From NCBI RefSeq assembly GCF_000612805.1, contig NZ_HG964409.1, forward strand, positions 124,001-188,000: a DNA stretch of 64,000 bases, in the 5' to 3' direction. The translations under genes were made by a program, and so were the position numbers. The stretch comes from Bacillus ndiopicus. Lineage in GTDB: Bacteria > Bacillota > Bacilli > Bacillales_A > Planococcaceae. The notes below the pieces were generated by a model, which made no database searches, was not told where the DNA came from, and was given only the letters and a program-made list of their open reading frames with translations. This document shows positions 27,785-36,500 of the stretch, in pieces; position 1 is the first letter of the stretch, and each line of letters opens with the position of its first letter.

Positions 27785-28432
27785 TTGCTTAAAAGTAGTA
27801 AGATGCCAACCATACAGCAATTTGAAGAGCTTTCTGATGAGGAACTTGTAGAACAAGTTCGTCTAGGGAATACAGATGCGCTAGATTTTTTAATAACAAA
27901 ATATCGCTTATTTGTGAAAGCGAAAGCAAGGTCTTATTTTCTTGTTGGTGCTGACAAAGAAGATATCATACAAGAGGGTATGATTGGTCTGTACAAGGCG
28001 ATACGTGATTTTAAAGGGGACAAGCTTGCTTCGTTTAGAGCGTTCGCTGAGCTATGTGTTACGAGACAAATTATTACAGCAATTAAAACTGCCACACGAC
28101 AAAAACATATTCCGCTCAATTCCTATGTGTCGCTAGATAAGCCGATTTATGATGAGGAGTCTGAACGGACCTTGATGGATATTATTACTAGTCCGCTATC
28201 GGACGATCCGATGCATGCAATGATTAATCGAGAAGAATTCAACTACTTAGAAGAAAAAATGAGTGAAGTATTAAGTGAGCTTGAGCAGCAAGTACTTGCA
28301 CTTTATTTAGAAGGTCGATCCTATTTTGAGATTTCTGAATTGTTGAATCGCCATGTCAAATCAATTGATAATGCGTTGCAAAGAGTAAAGCGAAAGTTGG
28401 AACGCCATTTAGAAGCTGAGGGTATTCGTTAA
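27785..28432 (+). CDS. sigH: RNA polymerase sigma factor SigH (sigma-30)
   Basis: A 215-aa sigma-70 family factor for early stationary phase, competence and sporulation genes. Region 2 (ITKYRLFVKAKARSYFLVGA, then DIIQEGMIGLYKAIRDF) binds core and -10; region 4 (LEGRSYFEISELLNRHVKSI) reads -35. I place the start at TTG 27785, 6 nt after GAGGTG; GTG 27767 would add six residues. Its position after rae1 is standard. Confidence 0.94.
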   Translation: MLKSSKMPTIQQFEELSDEELVEQVRLGNTDALDFLITKYRLFVKAKARSYFLVGADKEDIIQEGMIGLYKAIRDFKGDKLASFRAFAELCVTRQIITAIKTATRQKHIPLNSYVSLDKPIYDEESERTLMDIITSPLSDDPMHAMINREEFNYLEEKMSEVLSELEQQVLALYLEGRSYFEISELLNRHVKSIDNALQRVKRKLERHLEAEGIR

Positions 28433-28506
28433 CACGAGAAGCTTGTTGACAGCATCATTGTAAGGTGTTAGTCTTGAAAAGACAAAATGCCGAAAAGGTG
28501 ATATGG

Positions 28507-28653
28507 ATGGCAAAAAGAGTCATTATAAGCTGTGGGAAATGTGGTTCAAGAAACTATACAATGCCCGCTAAAGAAGGTACAACAAAGCGATTAGAGCTCA
28601 AGAAATTTTGTGCGCACTGCAATGAACATACGATGCATAAACAGACAATATAG
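28507..28653 (+). CDS. rpmG: 50S ribosomal protein L33
   Basis: A 48-aa protein, zinc-binding type: CGKCG and CAHCN provide four cysteines. It sits before secE. The longer frame from 28465 is not real; AAGGTGAT stands before ATG 28507. In Bacillus subtilis 168 the copy at this place (rpmGB) is a pseudogene; here it is intact. Confidence 0.94.
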   Translation: MAKRVIISCGKCGSRNYTMPAKEGTTKRLELKKFCAHCNEHTMHKQTI

Positions 28654-28685
28654 AAGATAATATTGATTTTGGAGGTTAGGCTAGA

Positions 28686-28871
28686 ATGAGTAAAGTAACA
28701 ACTTTTCTACAAGAAGTAGGCTCAGAAATGAGAAAAACAAGCTGGCCAAAAAGTAAAGAGCTAACAAAATACACAGTTGTTGTTATTGTAACAGTTATTT
28801 TTATGGCTTTATATTTTTCGGTAGTTGATCTTGGAGTCTCAGAGCTATTCCGTTGGTTCTTAAGTTTGTAA
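28686..28871 (+). CDS. secE: Preprotein translocase subunit SecE
   Basis: A 61-aa single-span protein that clamps SecY. The amphipathic part EVGSEMRKTSWPKSKELTKY precedes one membrane helix (about 28-48). GGAGGT precedes ATG. Usual place between rpmG and nusG. Confidence 0.95.
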   Translation: MSKVTTFLQEVGSEMRKTSWPKSKELTKYTVVVIVTVIFMALYFSVVDLGVSELFRWFLSL

Positions 28872-28889
28872 AAAAATATTGATATTTAT

Positions 28890-28924
28890 GAAATAGCCCG
28901 TCCATAGCAATAACGGGTTTTTTC
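28890..28924 (+). terminator. Hairpin with T-run between secE and nusG
   Basis: AGCCCGT (28895-28901) pairs with ACGGGTT (28912-28918), extended by AAA/TTT pairs and followed by TTTTTTC. It could end or attenuate transcription from secE before nusG. Confidence 0.7.
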
Positions 28925-28953
28925 ATTTGCCGAAATAATTATGTAAAAATAAG

Positions 28954-28976
28954 AAGGAGGGGCGGACGAAAAGTCC
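28954..28976 (+). promoter_or_regulatory. Unusual nusG ribosome binding region
   Basis: AAGGAGG (28954-28960) is 24 nt from the nusG ATG. Between them GGAC-GAAAA-GTCC (28964-28976) can fold into a 4-bp hairpin that shortens the distance to about 11 nt. No alternative in-frame start codon lies closer to the site. Confidence 0.6.
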
Positions 28977-28984
28977 TTGCAACT

Positions 28985-29524
28985 ATGGAGAAAAATTGGT
29001 ATGTAGTTCATACGTATTCAGGTTATGAAAATCGCGTAAAAGCAAATTTAGAAAAACGTGTCGAAACAATGGGAATGCAAGATAAAATTTTCCGTGTTAT
29101 CGTTCCAGAACAAGAAGAAGTTGATGTAAAAGAAGATGGTAAAAAGCGCACGGTAATGCGAAAAGTTTTCCCTGGTTATGTGTTGGTGGAAATCATTATG
29201 ACGGATGATTCTTGGTATGTTGTCCGTAATACACCAGGTGTGACAGGCTTTATAGGTTCTTCGGGCGGTGGAGCAAAGCCGACGCCATTATTACCTGAAG
29301 AGGCTGAACGTCTACTTGCTCAAATGGGTATGAAAGATACAGCTATCGGTGATGTTGCCTTAGAGGTTGGCGAGGTTGTCGAAGTGTTAGAAGGGCCATT
29401 CGCTCACTTCCAAGGAAGAGTAGAAGAAGTGGATGTTGAAAAATCGAAAGTTAAAGTTAGCGTAGATATGTTTGGGCGCGAAACAATAATGGAGCTTAGC
29501 TTCGAACAAATTCGTAAAATTTAG
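28985..29524 (+). CDS. nusG: Transcription termination/antitermination factor NusG
   Basis: A 179-aa protein. The NGN domain (KNWYVVHTYSGYENRVKANL..., FPGYVLVEI, VRNTPGVTGFIG) binds RNA polymerase, and a C-terminal KOW domain begins about 128 (VGEVVEVLEGPFAHFQGRV). Length and order are typical. The start codon is fixed by the conserved N-terminus despite an oddly distant ribosome binding site. Confidence 0.97.
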   Translation: MEKNWYVVHTYSGYENRVKANLEKRVETMGMQDKIFRVIVPEQEEVDVKEDGKKRTVMRKVFPGYVLVEIIMTDDSWYVVRNTPGVTGFIGSSGGGAKPTPLLPEEAERLLAQMGMKDTAIGDVALEVGEVVEVLEGPFAHFQGRVEEVDVEKSKVKVSVDMFGRETIMELSFEQIRKI

Positions 29525-29695
29525 TCTTAATTCAGCTTAGGTAAAAACACCTGTTGAGCTACGGTGTGATAAATGAGATTTTTTCGAGCATGCATTGATT
29601 AAAAGTAAAAATCATGATGCGTGCAAATATTTGTAATGCTTAAGGTGCAAAATAAACTCGAAAACAATAAATTTGAATTTGATTATTATTTGTGC

Positions 29696-29724
29696 TTGCG
29701 TATATGCTATAAAAGTGATATCAT
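29696..29724 (+). promoter_or_regulatory. Candidate promoter of rplK-rplA
   Basis: TTGCGT and TATCAT are 17 bp apart, with the transcribed leader and the L1-site mimic downstream. The -35 is weak. Confidence 0.45.
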
Positions 29725-29810
29725 TTCATAGGTCAGACTGTAAATTGTTTTCAGTCGACAATTGATAGATTTTTAATGTTATCGGCAAATTAGCTGACAG
29801 ACAGATATTT

Positions 29811-29841
29811 GAGTGGGAGGGGCAACCCAATTACCACATCA
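29811..29841 (+). promoter_or_regulatory. L1-binding-site mimic in the rplK leader
   Basis: GTGG (29813-29816) pairs with CCAC (29834-29837), enclosing GAG opposite AATTA and an inner GGG-CAA-CCC stem. The 23S rRNA L1 site has the same plan: GGUGG-GAG ... GAAAUA-CCACC. L1 autoregulation through such mimics is established for rplKA operons in several bacteria. Confidence 0.75.
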
Positions 29842-29863
29842 CGGACTTAAGGAGGTGTGTCTC

Positions 29864-30289
29864 GTGGCTAAAAAAGTTATTAAAGTTGTAAAACTTCAAA
29901 TCCCTGCTGGTAAAGCTAACCCAGCTCCACCGGTTGGTCCTGCACTAGGTCAAGCAGGTGTTAACATCATGGGATTCTGTAAGGAGTTCAATGCTCGCAC
30001 TGCTGATCAAGCAGGTTTAATCATCCCTGTTGAGATTTCAGTATTCGAAGATCGTTCATTCACTTTCATTACGAAAACTCCACCAGCAGCAGTTCTACTT
30101 AAAGTAGCAGCTGGTATCCAATCTGGATCTGGTGAACCAAACCGTAAAAAAGTAGCGACGGTTAAACGTGATAAAGTTCGCGAAATCGCTGAACAAAAAA
30201 TGCCAGACCTTAACGCTGCATCAGTTGAAGCAGCTATGTTAATGGTTGAAGGTACTGCACGTAGCATGGGTATTGTAATCGAAGACTAA
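29864..30289 (+). CDS. rplK: 50S ribosomal protein L11
   Basis: A 141-aa protein of the GTPase-associated centre. The N-terminal domain [19 protein letters not shown] carries the proline helix where thiopeptides bind, with no resistance-type change at the prolines. GTG at 29864 follows AAGGAGG; the frame extends upstream to 29813 through leader sequence and is not coding. First gene of rplK-rplA. Confidence 0.97.
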   Translation: MAKKVIKVVKLQIPAGKANPAPPVGPALGQAGVNIMGFCKEFNARTADQAGLIIPVEISVFEDRSFTFITKTPPAAVLLKVAAGIQSGSGEPNRKKVATVKRDKVREIAEQKMPDLNAASVEAAMLMVEGTARSMGIVIED

Positions 30290-30322
30290 TTCCCATTTAC
30301 TTGATGATGCATTTGTTTTTGG

Positions 30323-30354
30323 AAGGTTGCGGCACTTAAGTAGTGCGCAACCTT
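30323..30354 (+). terminator. Hairpin between rplK and rplA
   Basis: AAGGTTGCG (30323-30331) pairs with CGCAACCTT (30346-30354), with an inner GCACT/AGTGC stem. The tail is only TATT, so it is more likely a processing or attenuation element than a full terminator. Confidence 0.5.
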
Positions 30355-30358
30355 TATT

Positions 30359-30388
30359 CGTGGGAGGTAAAATTCCGCTATAACCACA
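30359..30388 (+). promoter_or_regulatory. Second L1-site mimic, before rplA
   Basis: GTGGGAGG (30360-30367) and ATAACCAC (30380-30387) repeat the outer stem and GAG bulge of the site before rplK, with a weaker inner stem. It lies 20 nt before the rplA start. Confidence 0.6.
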
Positions 30389-30406
30389 ATCAAGGAGGAA
30401 ATTATA

Positions 30407-31105
30407 ATGGCTAAAAAAGGTAAAAAACTGCAAGATGCAGCTAAATTAATCGACCGTACACAATTATATTCTGTAGAAGAAGCAATCGCGCTAGCTCAAA
30501 AAACTAGCACTGTAAACTTCGATGCAACTGTGGAGGTAGCGTTCCGTCTAGGAATCGACACTCGTAAAAACGACCAACAAATCCGTGGTGCAGTAGTACT
30601 TCCACACGGTACTGGTAAAACTCAACGCGTATTAGTTTTCGCTAAAGGTGAAAAACTTAAAGAAGCTGAAGCTGCTGGTGCAGACTATGTAGGTGATGCT
30701 GAATATATCCAAAAAATCCAACAAGGCTGGTTCGACTTCGATGTAATCGTAGCTACTCCAGATATGATGGGTGAAGTTGGTAAACTTGGTCGTGTATTAG
30801 GTCCAAAAGGCTTAATGCCAAACCCAAAAACAGGTACAGTTACTTTCGACGTAACAAAAGCTATCGAAGAAATTAAAGCTGGTAAAGTAGAATACCGTGC
30901 AGCGAAAGATGGTATTATCCACGCTCCTATCGGTAAAGCTTCTTTCGAAACAGGCAAATTAGTAGAAAACTTCTTAGCTGTATTTGATGTAGTTCAAAAA
31001 GCAAAACCTGCTGCAGCTAAAGGTACTTACATGAAATCTGTAAACGTAACAACTACAATGGGTCCTGCTGTTAAAATTGATGCAGCTAACGTAGTAGTTA
31101 AATAA
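30407..31105 (+). CDS. rplA: 50S ribosomal protein L1
   Basis: A 232-aa protein of the L1 stalk, which guides deacylated tRNA out of the E site and can repress its own m[27 protein letters not shown] and the [12 protein letters not shown] segment are conserved signatures. AAGGAGG precedes ATG. Ends before a separate promoter for rplJ-rplL. Confidence 0.97.
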   Translation: MAKKGKKLQDAAKLIDRTQLYSVEEAIALAQKTSTVNFDATVEVAFRLGIDTRKNDQQIRGAVVLPHGTGKTQRVLVFAKGEKLKEAEAAGADYVGDAEYIQKIQQGWFDFDVIVATPDMMGEVGKLGRVLGPKGLMPNPKTGTVTFDVTKAIEEIKAGKVEYRAAKDGIIHAPIGKASFETGKLVENFLAVFDVVQKAKPAAAKGTYMKSVNVTTTMGPAVKIDAANVVVK

Positions 31106-31115
31106 TAAAAAACAG

Positions 31116-31144
31116 TTGACAACAAACCAACCATTTGCTAATAT
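31116..31144 (+). promoter_or_regulatory. Strong sigma-A promoter of rplJ-rplL
   Basis: A perfect TTGACA (31116-31121), a 17-bp spacer and TAATAT (31139-31144) start 11 bp after the rplA stop. Confidence 0.88.
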
Positions 31145-31164
31145 GGTTTCTGTTGTGAATTATC

Positions 31165-31257
31165 CATTTGTACCGTAGACAGTAGGGGGGCTTTATGCGC
31201 TTAATATTCCTACCGAGGACAACGGAATTCGGAATCTTTTTAAGATGATGACTTTCT
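31165..31257 (+). ncRNA. L10 leader of rplJ-rplL
   Basis: The conserved strings GTACCGTAGACAGTAGG and TCCTACCGAGGAC (31169-31220 region) form the kink-turn-type fold known as the L10 leader, to which L10(L12)4 binds. It sits between the promoter and the attenuator hairpin. Confidence 0.85.
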
Positions 31258-31294
31258 GCCTCTATGTCTATTTAGATATAGAGGCTTTCTTTTG
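31258..31294 (+). terminator. Attenuator of rplJ-rplL
   Basis: GCCTCTAT (31258-31265) pairs with ATAGAGGC (31278-31285), followed by TTTCTTTT, inside the leader. Together with the L10 leader this allows excess L10-L12 to stop transcription. Confidence 0.85.
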
Positions 31295-31333
31295 TCGGTA
31301 TAAATGACTCATTCTAATAGGAGGTGTCATCAA

Positions 31334-31834
31334 ATGAGCAAAGCTGTTGAAGCTAAAAAAGTTCAAGTACAAGAAATCGCTGACAAGTTCCAAGCTGCTG
31401 CATCTGTAGTAGTAGTTGACTATCGCGGTCTTACTGTTGGTCAAGTAACAGAACTTCGTAAACAACTTCGTGAAGCTGGCGTAGAGTTCAAAGTATACAA
31501 AAACACTTTAACTCGTCGTGCTGCTGAGGTTGCAAACGTTGCAGGAATTAATGAACACTTAACAGGTCCAAACGCTATCGCATTCTCAAATGAAGATGTT
31601 GTAGCACCAGCTAAAATTATTAACGAATTCGCTAAAAAGAACGAAGCGTTAGAAATTAAAGCAGGTATTATCGAGGGTACTGTTGCATCACTTGAAGATG
31701 TTAAAGCTCTTGCAGAACTTCCATCGCGCGAAGGTCTACTTTCTATGCTTTTATCTGTACTTCAAGCACCAATGCGCAACTTCGCACTTGCAACGAAAGC
31801 AGTTGCAGACCAAAAAGAAGAGCAAGGAGCTTAA
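31334..31834 (+). CDS. rplJ: 50S ribosomal protein L10
   Basis: A 166-aa stalk base protein that holds L7/L12 dimers. The conserved start of the fold is seen in [20 protein letters not shown] and YKNTLTRRA. The helical C-terminus for L12 binding ends at [16 protein letters not shown] precedes ATG 31334; the frame upstream to 31304 is leader. Confidence 0.96.
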   Translation: MSKAVEAKKVQVQEIADKFQAAASVVVVDYRGLTVGQVTELRKQLREAGVEFKVYKNTLTRRAAEVANVAGINEHLTGPNAIAFSNEDVVAPAKIINEFAKKNEALEIKAGIIEGTVASLEDVKALAELPSREGLLSMLLSVLQAPMRNFALATKAVADQKEEQGA

Positions 31835-31910
31835 TTGCTGCCGTTCTTCACACAAAATCGGCTTAATTGCCTAAAACTTAAAACATAACCTAATGTAGGA
31901 GGAAATTAAA

Positions 31911-32273
31911 ATGAACAATGAGCAAATCTTAGAAGCTATCAAAGCTATGACAGTTCTTGAATTAAACGATTTAGTAAAAGCAATCGAAGAAGAATTCGGT
32001 GTAACAGCGGCTGCTCCTGTAGCTGTAGTTGCTGGTGGTGCTGCAGGCGCTGCTGAAGAAAAATCTGAATTTGATGTAGTATTAGCTAGCGCTGGTGCTG
32101 AAAAAATCAAAGTAATCAAAGTGGTTCGTGAAATCACTGGTTTAGGCTTAAAAGAAGCTAAAGAAGTTGTAGACAACGCTCCTAAAGCTCTTAAAGAAGG
32201 CGTTTCTAAAGAAGAAGCTGAAGAAATCAAAGGCAAACTTGAAGAAGTTGGCGCTTCTGTAGAAGTTAAGTAA
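31911..32273 (+). CDS. rplL: 50S ribosomal protein L7/L12
   Basis: A 120-aa acidic stalk protein that recruits translation factors. The N-terminal dimer domain, an Ala/Gly hinge ([16 protein letters not shown]) and the C-terminal domain ([20 protein letters not shown]) are all present. TAGGAGGAA precedes ATG. A terminator follows. Confidence 0.97.
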   Translation: MNNEQILEAIKAMTVLELNDLVKAIEEEFGVTAAAPVAVVAGGAAGAAEEKSEFDVVLASAGAEKIKVIKVVREITGLGLKEAKEVVDNAPKALKEGVSKEEAEEIKGKLEEVGASVEVK

Positions 32274-32299
32274 TTTCTTGCTAGCATCTATTAAATAGA

Positions 32300-32331
32300 C
32301 AAGCTCGTCATATGACGGGCTTGTTTTTTTA
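32300..32331 (+). terminator. Terminator after rplL
   Basis: CAAGCTCGTCA (32300-32310) pairs with TGACGGGCTTG (32313-32323), followed by TTTTTTT. Confidence 0.92.
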
Positions 32332-32363
32332 CCTAATTCTTTTTAGTAAGGAGGCGCTACTAG

Positions 32364-32966
32364 GTGTCAGAGCACTATTATTCTAATAAGCCGCAAGTTG
32401 AAAGTAAGCCGCGTAGATGGAAGTTCACATTGCTTGGTTCGGAGTTTACATTTGAAACGGATGCGGGTGTTTTTAGTAAAAGTGAAGTAGATTTTGGCTC
32501 CCGTGTATTAATTGACACATTTGAAATGCCTGCGGTTAAAGGGGCGGTCATGGACATTGGGTGTGGATATGGACCGATTGGCTTGGCGTTAGCGAAGGTG
32601 CATCAAGATCGCTTTATTTACATGGTGGATATTAATTCACGTGCGGTAGCATTAGCGCAAAAAAATGCAGAAGTGAACGGGATTCAAAATGTACAAATTA
32701 TCGAAAGTGATGGACTAGCAAACGTAGCGCCCCAAACGGAAGTTGCGGCTATTTTAACCAATCCTCCCATTCGTGCCGGTAAGGAAACGATTTTTAAGTT
32801 TTATGACGAGGCATATAATATGCTGGTAGCTGGTGGTGAGCTGTGGGTTGTTATTCAAAAGAAGCAGGGCGCTCCATCGACAGTTAGTCATTTAGAAGAG
32901 AAGTTTGTTGAAGTAGAAGTTGTTGAGAAGAAAAAAGGATACTGGATTGTGCGCGCGAAAAAATAG
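32364..32966 (+). CDS. ybxB: RsmC-like class I SAM methyltransferase (YbxB)
   Basis: A 200-aa methyltransferase at the usual site between rplL and rpoB. The SAM site is MDIGCGYGPIGLALA (about 62-76); the catalytic NPPIRAGKET (about 134-143) is the N6/N2-amine type motif of RsmC/RlmG relatives. It probably methylates 16S rRNA, but the exact base is not shown here. The start is GTG 32364 behind AAGGAGG. Confidence 0.9.
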   Translation: MSEHYYSNKPQVESKPRRWKFTLLGSEFTFETDAGVFSKSEVDFGSRVLIDTFEMPAVKGAVMDIGCGYGPIGLALAKVHQDRFIYMVDINSRAVALAQKNAEVNGIQNVQIIESDGLANVAPQTEVAAILTNPPIRAGKETIFKFYDEAYNMLVAGGELWVVIQKKQGAPSTVSHLEEKFVEVEVVEKKKGYWIVRAKK

Positions 32967-33045
32967 TTCACAGTAAAATGTAAACCTATTTGGTGGGTGA
33001 ATTATATTTCTGTCAAATAAAAAGAAGTCAATCTACTCTAAAATA

Positions 33046-33077
33046 TTGACTTGACAAATTGACTGTGATAATATAAT
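33046..33077 (+). promoter_or_regulatory. Sigma-A promoter(s) of rpoB
   Basis: TTGACT (33046-33051) with TAATAT (33069-33074) has a 17-bp spacer. TTGACA (33051-33056) with TATAAT (33072-33077) overlaps it with a 15-bp spacer. This would give a leader of more than 450 nt before rpoB. Confidence 0.8.
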
Positions 33078-33189
33078 AAAATGCAAAATTATTATTTTGA
33101 GGAAGTATGCCCTTTTGTGTAATTTTAATTTTAAGTAGGGTGTGTTTTACAAGAATTTTTTGTATCAAAGTGTTAGCACATGCGCTTTC

Positions 33190-33260
33190 TGTTGCAAAAG
33201 CAGAGCGTCAGCAACAACGCAGCAACTGTTTTTTGTACCGAAAGCAACGCGTCAGGTACA
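33190..33260 (+). repeat. Two tandem hairpin modules with shared loop and covarying stems
   Basis: Module 1: TGTTGC, 15-nt loop AAAAGCAGAGCGTCA, GCAACA (33190-33216). Module 2: TGTACC, 15-nt loop GAAAGCAACGCGTCA, GGTACA (33234-33260). The loops agree at 12 of 15 positions, while two stem pairs differ and both keep pairing. Confidence 0.75.
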
Positions 33261-33328
33261 GATACAGAAGACTCCTACCTCTAAGGTGGCGAGATAAGTG
33301 CTTAGTTTGCTTTTTTTCAGCGAGAGTT

Positions 33329-33445
33329 CCAACTTTCGTTGAATTAAGATAAAGCCTCTGGCAAATGTCACAGGTTTTTTAGGAGAGTTTTATAAGCTCA
33401 CTCGAAAAAATCTGTATACAATTACGCCGGGGCGTAATTGATTTT
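33329..33445 (+). repeat. Dispersed repeat, copy A (rpoB leader)
   Basis: It shares AAGATAAAGCCTC and the ACAATTACGCCGGGG region, with similar spacing, with the copy at 45845-45980. Each copy is preceded by an inverted repeat ending in AAG. This copy includes the 10-bp perfect hairpin CAATTACGCC-GG-GGCGTAATTG (33419-33440). Confidence 0.65.
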
Positions 33446-33449
33446 AACC

Positions 33450-33486
33450 GAAAATGAGCTTTTAATAAAGACTCGTTTTCTTTTTG
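33450..33486 (+). terminator. Attenuator-like hairpin before rpoB
   Basis: GAAAATGAG (33450-33458) pairs with CTCGTTTTC (33472-33480, one G-U), followed by TTTTTG. It lies about 70 nt upstream of rpoB inside the transcribed leader. Confidence 0.7.
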
Positions 33487-33557
33487 TCTTTCGAAATCAT
33501 ACACCATTTGTATGGTTTTGCAAAGACCTATTATCGCTTTATTGAGGGGTGAATGAG

Positions 33558-36500
33558 TTGACAGGTCAACTAGTTCAGTACGGACGACACCGCCAGCGCA
33601 GAAGTTTTGCGCGTATTAAAGAGGTGCTTGAGCTTCCGAATTTAATCGAGATTCAAACAGCATCTTATGAGTGGTTCTTTGCAGAAGGATTGCGTGAAAT
33701 GTTCCACGACATTTCTCCAATCGAAGATTTTACAGGTAATCTTTCACTTGAATTCGTCGATTATGCTTTAGGGGAACCAAAGTATGATGTGGATGAGTGT
33801 AAAGAACGTGACGTAACGTACGCCGCACCATTGCGTGTAAAAGTACGTTTGCACAACAAGGAAACAGACGAAGTAAAAGAGCAAGATGTCTTTATGGGGG
33901 ATTTCCCTTTAATGACGGAAACAGGCACGTTTATTATTAATGGTGCCGAGCGCGTTATCGTTTCACAGTTAGTCCGTTCACCAAGTGTTTACTTCCATGA
34001 TAAAACGGACAAAAACGGTAAAAAAGGCTTTGGTGCAACAGTTATTCCAAACCGTGGTGCGTGGCTTGAATATGAAACGGACGCAAAAGACGTTATTTAC
34101 GTTCGTATCGACCGTACACGTAAACTTCCGGTTACAGTTTTACTGCGTGCATTAGGTTTTGGTTCAGATCAAGAAATTATCGATATTATCGGTGATAATG
34201 AATATTTACGTAATACGTTAGAAAAAGATAACACAGAAAGCACAGAAAAAGCGCTTCTTGAAATTTATGAGCGTCTACGTCCAGGTGAGCCACCTACAGT
34301 AGAAAGTGCAAAAAGCTTATTATATTCACGCTTCTTCGATGCAAAACGCTATGATTTAGCGAATGTTGGTCGCTATAAAATGAATAAAAAGCTGCATATT
34401 AAAAATCGTTTATTTAACCAAACGATTGCAGAAACATTAGCTGACCCAGAAACAGGCGAAATTTTAGTTGAAAAAGGTACTGTCCTTGACCGACGCACAC
34501 TAGATAAGATAATTCCTTATTTAGAAAACGGCATCGGCTTCCGCAAGTTATCACAAGTTGGTGGTGTGTTAGAGGACGATATTACAATTCAAACTATCAA
34601 AATTTATGCGCCAAACGATGAAGCACAAAAAGAAATCAACGTTATTTCAAATGCTTATATTGATGAAGAAGTGAAAAACATCGTTCCGGCTGATATTTTA
34701 GCTTCAGTTTCTTATTTCTTCAATTTACTTTATGGCGTTGGTAATACAGACGATATCGACCATTTAGGAAACCGTCGTATCCGTTCAGTTGGTGAGTTAT
34801 TACAAAACCAATTCCGTATCGGTTTATCTCGTATGGAGCGTGTTGTACGTGAACGTATGTCAATTAACGACACAGCGTCAATCGTACCACAGCAATTAAT
34901 CAATATTCGTCCGGTAATTGCATCTATTAAAGAGTTCTTTGGTAGCTCTCAATTATCGCAATTCATGGATCAAACAAATCCGCTTGCAGAATTAACGAAC
35001 AAGCGCCGTTTATCAGCATTAGGACCAGGTGGTTTAACACGTGAGCGTGCTGGTATGGAAGTGCGTGACGTTCACTATTCTCACTACGGTCGTATGTGTC
35101 CAATTGAAACGCCAGAGGGTCCAAACATTGGTTTAATTAACTCGCTTTCATCATTTGCGAAAATTAATAAATTCGGCTTTATCGAAACACCATATCGCCG
35201 TGTAGATCCTGATACTGGTCAAGTAACAGAGCAAATCGATTACTTAACAGCTGATGAAGAAGATAACTACGTAGTAGCACAAGCTAACTCAATCTTAAAT
35301 GAAGATGGTACATTTGCAAAAGATGAAATCGTAGGACGCTTCCGAGGCGATAACACGGTATTCAAAAAAGACAAAATTGACTATATGGACGTATCACCAA
35401 GACAGGTAGTGTCTGTTGCGACAGCATGTATTCCTTTCTTAGAGAACGATGACTCGAACCGTGCATTAATGGGCGCAAACATGCAACGTCAAGCTGTTCC
35501 ATTATTAAATCCAGAGGCGCCTTTCGTAGGTACTGGTATGGAGCATGTTGATGCGCGTGACTCAGGTGCTGCTGTTGTAGCTAAGTACGATGGTATTGTT
35601 GAGCACGTCGAAGCACGTTCAATTCACGTACGTCGTATTGAAACAATTGACGGTAAAGAAGTTAAAGGCGATTTAACGAAGTATAAAGTTCAAAAATTTG
35701 TTCGTTCTAACCAAGGTACATCATATAACCAGCGTCCAATCGTAAAAGTTGGCGACCGTGTGAAGCCAAAAGATATTTTGGCAGATGGTCCTTCTATGGA
35801 AAGAGGCGAGTTAGCGCTTGGGCGCAACGTATTAGTAGCCTTCATGACATGGGATGGTTTCAACTATGAAGATGCTGTTATTATGAGTGAACGTCTAGTA
35901 AAAGACGATGTATACACTTCCGTGCATATTGAAGAATATGAATCAGAGTCTCGTGATACAAAGCTTGGACCTGAAGAAATTACACGTGATATTCCAAACG
36001 TTGGGGAAGACGCGTTACGTAATTTAGATGAGCGTGGTATTATTCGTATCGGTGCAGAAGTGCGCGATGGCGATATTCTTGTAGGTAAAGTAACGCCTAA
36101 AGGGGTTACTGAATTAACTGCAGAAGAACGCTTATTACATGCAATCTTTGGTGAAAAAGCACGTGAGGTTCGTGACACGTCTCTACGTGTACCACACGGA
36201 GCTGGTGGTATTGTACTTGACGTTAAAGTCTTCAACCGTGAAGATGGTGATGAATTACCACCAGGTGTAAACCAATTAGTTCGTGCGTATATTGTTCAAA
36301 AACGTAAAATCCGCGTTGGGGACAAAATGGCCGGACGTCACGGTAACAAAGGTGTAATTTCACGTATCTTACCAGAGGAAGATATGCCGTTTATGCCAGA
36401 CGGTACACCTGTTGACATCATGTTAAACCCACTTGGCGTACCTTCACGTATGAATATCGGACAAGTGCTAGAGCTACATTTAGGTATGGCTTCACGTTAC

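Larger units (their letters stand above)
29525..29863 (+). other. rplK leader region
   Basis: About 340 bp without a gene. The left 170 bp show nothing recognised. The right part holds a promoter candidate (29696-29724) and an L1-site mimic (29811-29841). Confidence 0.6.
32967..33557 (+). other. rpoB leader region
   Basis: A gap of 591 bp. It contains a promoter, two tandem hairpins with the same loop, a dispersed repeat and an attenuator-like hairpin, each listed separately. The 81-codon frame at 33107-33352 runs across these structures and is not coding in my view. Confidence 0.7.

Noticed and set aside
28465-28506. Longer N-terminus for L33
   Set aside because: L33 starts MAKRV and has its own ribosome binding site at 28507.
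31106-31333. Considered a riboswitch for a small metabolite
   Set aside because: Promoter, conserved L10-leader strings and attenuator directly before rplJ explain it as L10 autoregulation.
33107-33352. 81-codon open frame in the rpoB leader
   Set aside because: No sensible ribosome binding site, odd Cys/Arg-rich composition, and it runs through hairpin repeats that explain the sequence better.
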